This document shows positions 62,638 through 64,000 of a stretch of 64,000 nt of DNA, one piece after another. Source of the DNA: Orientallactaga sibirica (lineage: Eukaryota; Chordata; Mammalia; Rodentia; Dipodidae). A model generated the notes under the pieces. It saw only the letters and a list, made by a program, of their open reading frames with translations, searched no databases and was not told where the DNA came from. The number at the start of each line of letters is the position of its first letter. Within the stretch, counting starts at the first letter, position 1. The DNA lies in contig JAEOAD010002232.1 of NCBI GenBank assembly GCA_036365145.1, positions 3,665,001 to 3,729,000 of the forward strand, given 5' to 3'. The position numbers and the translations under genes are program-made.

Positions 62638-63296
62638 GACAGAAAGAGAGGTGCAAGGACTTCCCTGAGCTGTACATGTCACCTGGAGAGAACAGAGAGT
62701 AATAGCTCTTCAGTGGCTGTGGGGTTCGTCCATAAATATCATTGATTATCAAAACTGGAAAAATAATGAGATCAAGGAACTTCTCTGTGATGGGCTTTTG
62801 CGGGATGAATACTCCGCCCATTCAGAGCCTCAGGTGTGCTGTTGACCCCATTTGGGTGTGAAACTCCAGGACTCACCTGGACTTCAGGGAGGAGCTGAAA
62901 TCACAGAACATTTTGCTTACATTTCCCTATACTCCCATAGGCCATCTGTCCATGATATGTCTCCTAAATCCTGGTCCTGACACCCCAGAAAGTGGGGCAT
63001 TATCTTTCCTCTCTGCCCCAATATGTCAATGCAAGGAAGAAGGCTCTTGGACATCCTTAGGTCCTTCCCCTCCAGGTAATTATCATCCCAACTGCAGGTT
63101 GATATGTATATACACACATACATATAGTTACAGGCCTACCACTCTCAAAGTTGCCAGTTAATCAAGAGGCAGCCAGGAAGCTGGAAGGACGGGATCAAGG
63201 TCAATGGGCAGAGAGGACCATTTCCTTCTTTCACTTTCTCTGGAGGAGGGATTAAGTCACATGGAAGAGCTCTGAGGAGTAAATCAGAACCAGCAG
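62638..63296. other. Unassigned sequence
   Basis: No repeat or exon is recognised. Confidence 0.4.
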
Positions 63297-63351
63297 CATG
63301 AATGAAATGAATGAATGAATAAATGAATGAATGAATGAATGAATGAATGAA
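63297..63351. repeat. (GAAT)n microsatellite
   Basis: About 12 tetranucleotide GAAT units with two imperfect ones. Confidence 0.95.
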
Positions 63352-64000
63352 AAAATGAACAGTAGCACCACAGTTTCCATCAGCCTGCTCTTATACTGAC
63401 TCACGGAACACTCATCTCACAGGGGAGATGGGGAAAACCAGCAGGAAGTATGAAGCTGGAGCCCAGACCTCACATTCCTTGTCCAGCCCTCCTCCTCTGT
63501 GTGCCTTGGACTGCCTCCCACCACCCGACAGGAGCCCAGCTCTCACTCCCAACCAGAGGACGTGGCAGGCTAACCCTGGAAAGGCACCATCATACTTGAT
63601 TTCTGGGCGTAACATGTCTTCCAACAGAATATCCCTTCCCTGTCTTTTATCAAGGGGATATGTTTTTGCATTCACTCTTCATAAAAACCTGGAATTGTGC
63701 CTTGTGATGAGTCAGCTCAATGGTCTACAAATGCAACTCCGAGAAATCACTGGCTGCAGAGCCCTGAGGCCCCAGGACTCCTGTTCTGAAAGGGTGATGT
63801 GCAGCTCGGACTTGAACACATGGGTGAGTAAAGACTGTCGGTTCTGTGTTAAAGCACAAAGACAACATCAACCTGAAGTCTTTGGGGAACGGAGGAAATG
63901 GGTTAACCATCACTGGGGAGTCCCTCTCATTGGTTACTAGAGTCTTTAACTACATCCGCCTCCAGGATAATACAGCATGGCGAGACTGGGCCCGCTGAGC
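63352..64000. other. Unassigned sequence with a 170-codon open frame (63428-63940, +)
   Basis: The frame starts at an ATG at 63428 and runs 170 codons. Residues 16-45 are rich in Ser, Pro and Cys, and the rest shows no known domain. A splice-donor-like G|GTGAGTAA occurs inside it at about 63822-63830. No promoter, acceptor or recognisable similarity supports a gene. Length alone is not significant in 64 kb. Confidence 0.25.

Noticed and set aside
1..64000. CRISPR-like regularly spaced repeats or a bacterial-type system
   Set aside because: The repeats are dispersed SINEs in both orientations at irregular spacing; SINE/LINE/MaLR content shows this is a mammalian genome.

Overview
This window is mammalian (rodent) intergenic or intronic DNA, and I find no intact protein-coding gene, no rRNA or tRNA gene and no CRISPR array. 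The rodent call rests on many B1 (7SL-derived) SINEs together with dozens of copies of one tRNA-derived, B2-like SINE. That SINE has a Pol III A box (TGGCTTAGTGGTT-like), a B box (GGTTCGATTCC), a CT-rich stretch and an AATAAATAAA tail. From memory this SINE and the B1 variant look most like those of jerboas (Dipodidae, e.g. Jaculus). That species call is an inference and was not searched. Below, 'tRNA-SINE' means this family. The lineage-wide repeats MIR, L2 and L3/CR1 also occur as worn fragments. I found no undescribed biological system; the interest lies in genome history and possible regulatory islands.||Layout: 0.65-1.6 kb holds a processed pseudogene of RPSA (40S ribosomal protein SA, laminin receptor). 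2.6-2.95 kb is a repeat-free, CpG-retaining island. 5.2-5.6 kb is a minus-strand MT-like LTR. 6.67-9.08 kb is a recent tandem duplication of about 1.2 kb whose junction lies inside a hybrid tRNA-SINE. 10.2-10.9 kb has two AT-rich repeat-free islands. 11.9-18 kb has L2 and MIR fragments with nested younger SINEs. 19-27 kb is dense in plus-strand tRNA-SINEs.||27.5-33.8 kb is a retroviral cluster. It holds an old MaLR provirus with a tRNA-Leu primer site and several SINE insertions, a gammaretrovirus-like solo LTR (TGAAG...CTTCA ends, ACCAC duplication), an LTR fragment, and a structurally complete, young MaLR/ERVL-type element (two LTRs about 97% identical, CTCCC duplication, tRNA-Leu primer site).||34-53 kb mixes AT-rich repeat-free islands (best at 38.2-38.4, 44.5-45.2 and 49.2-49.5 kb) with MLT/MT-like LTR remnants on both strands, and with nested insertions readable from target-site duplications (L1 then B1 at 40.6-41.1 kb; tRNA-SINE into B1 at 51.0-51.5 kb). 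54.5-60.4 kb is rich in minus-strand L1 3' UTR fragments, two of them head to tail. 60.4-64 kb holds MIR fragments, one LTR, one tRNA-SINE and two long microsatellites.||No genes act together here. If the window has a function, the candidates are the repeat-free islands acting as distal regulatory DNA for a gene outside it. Their sequence character suggests this but does not prove it.
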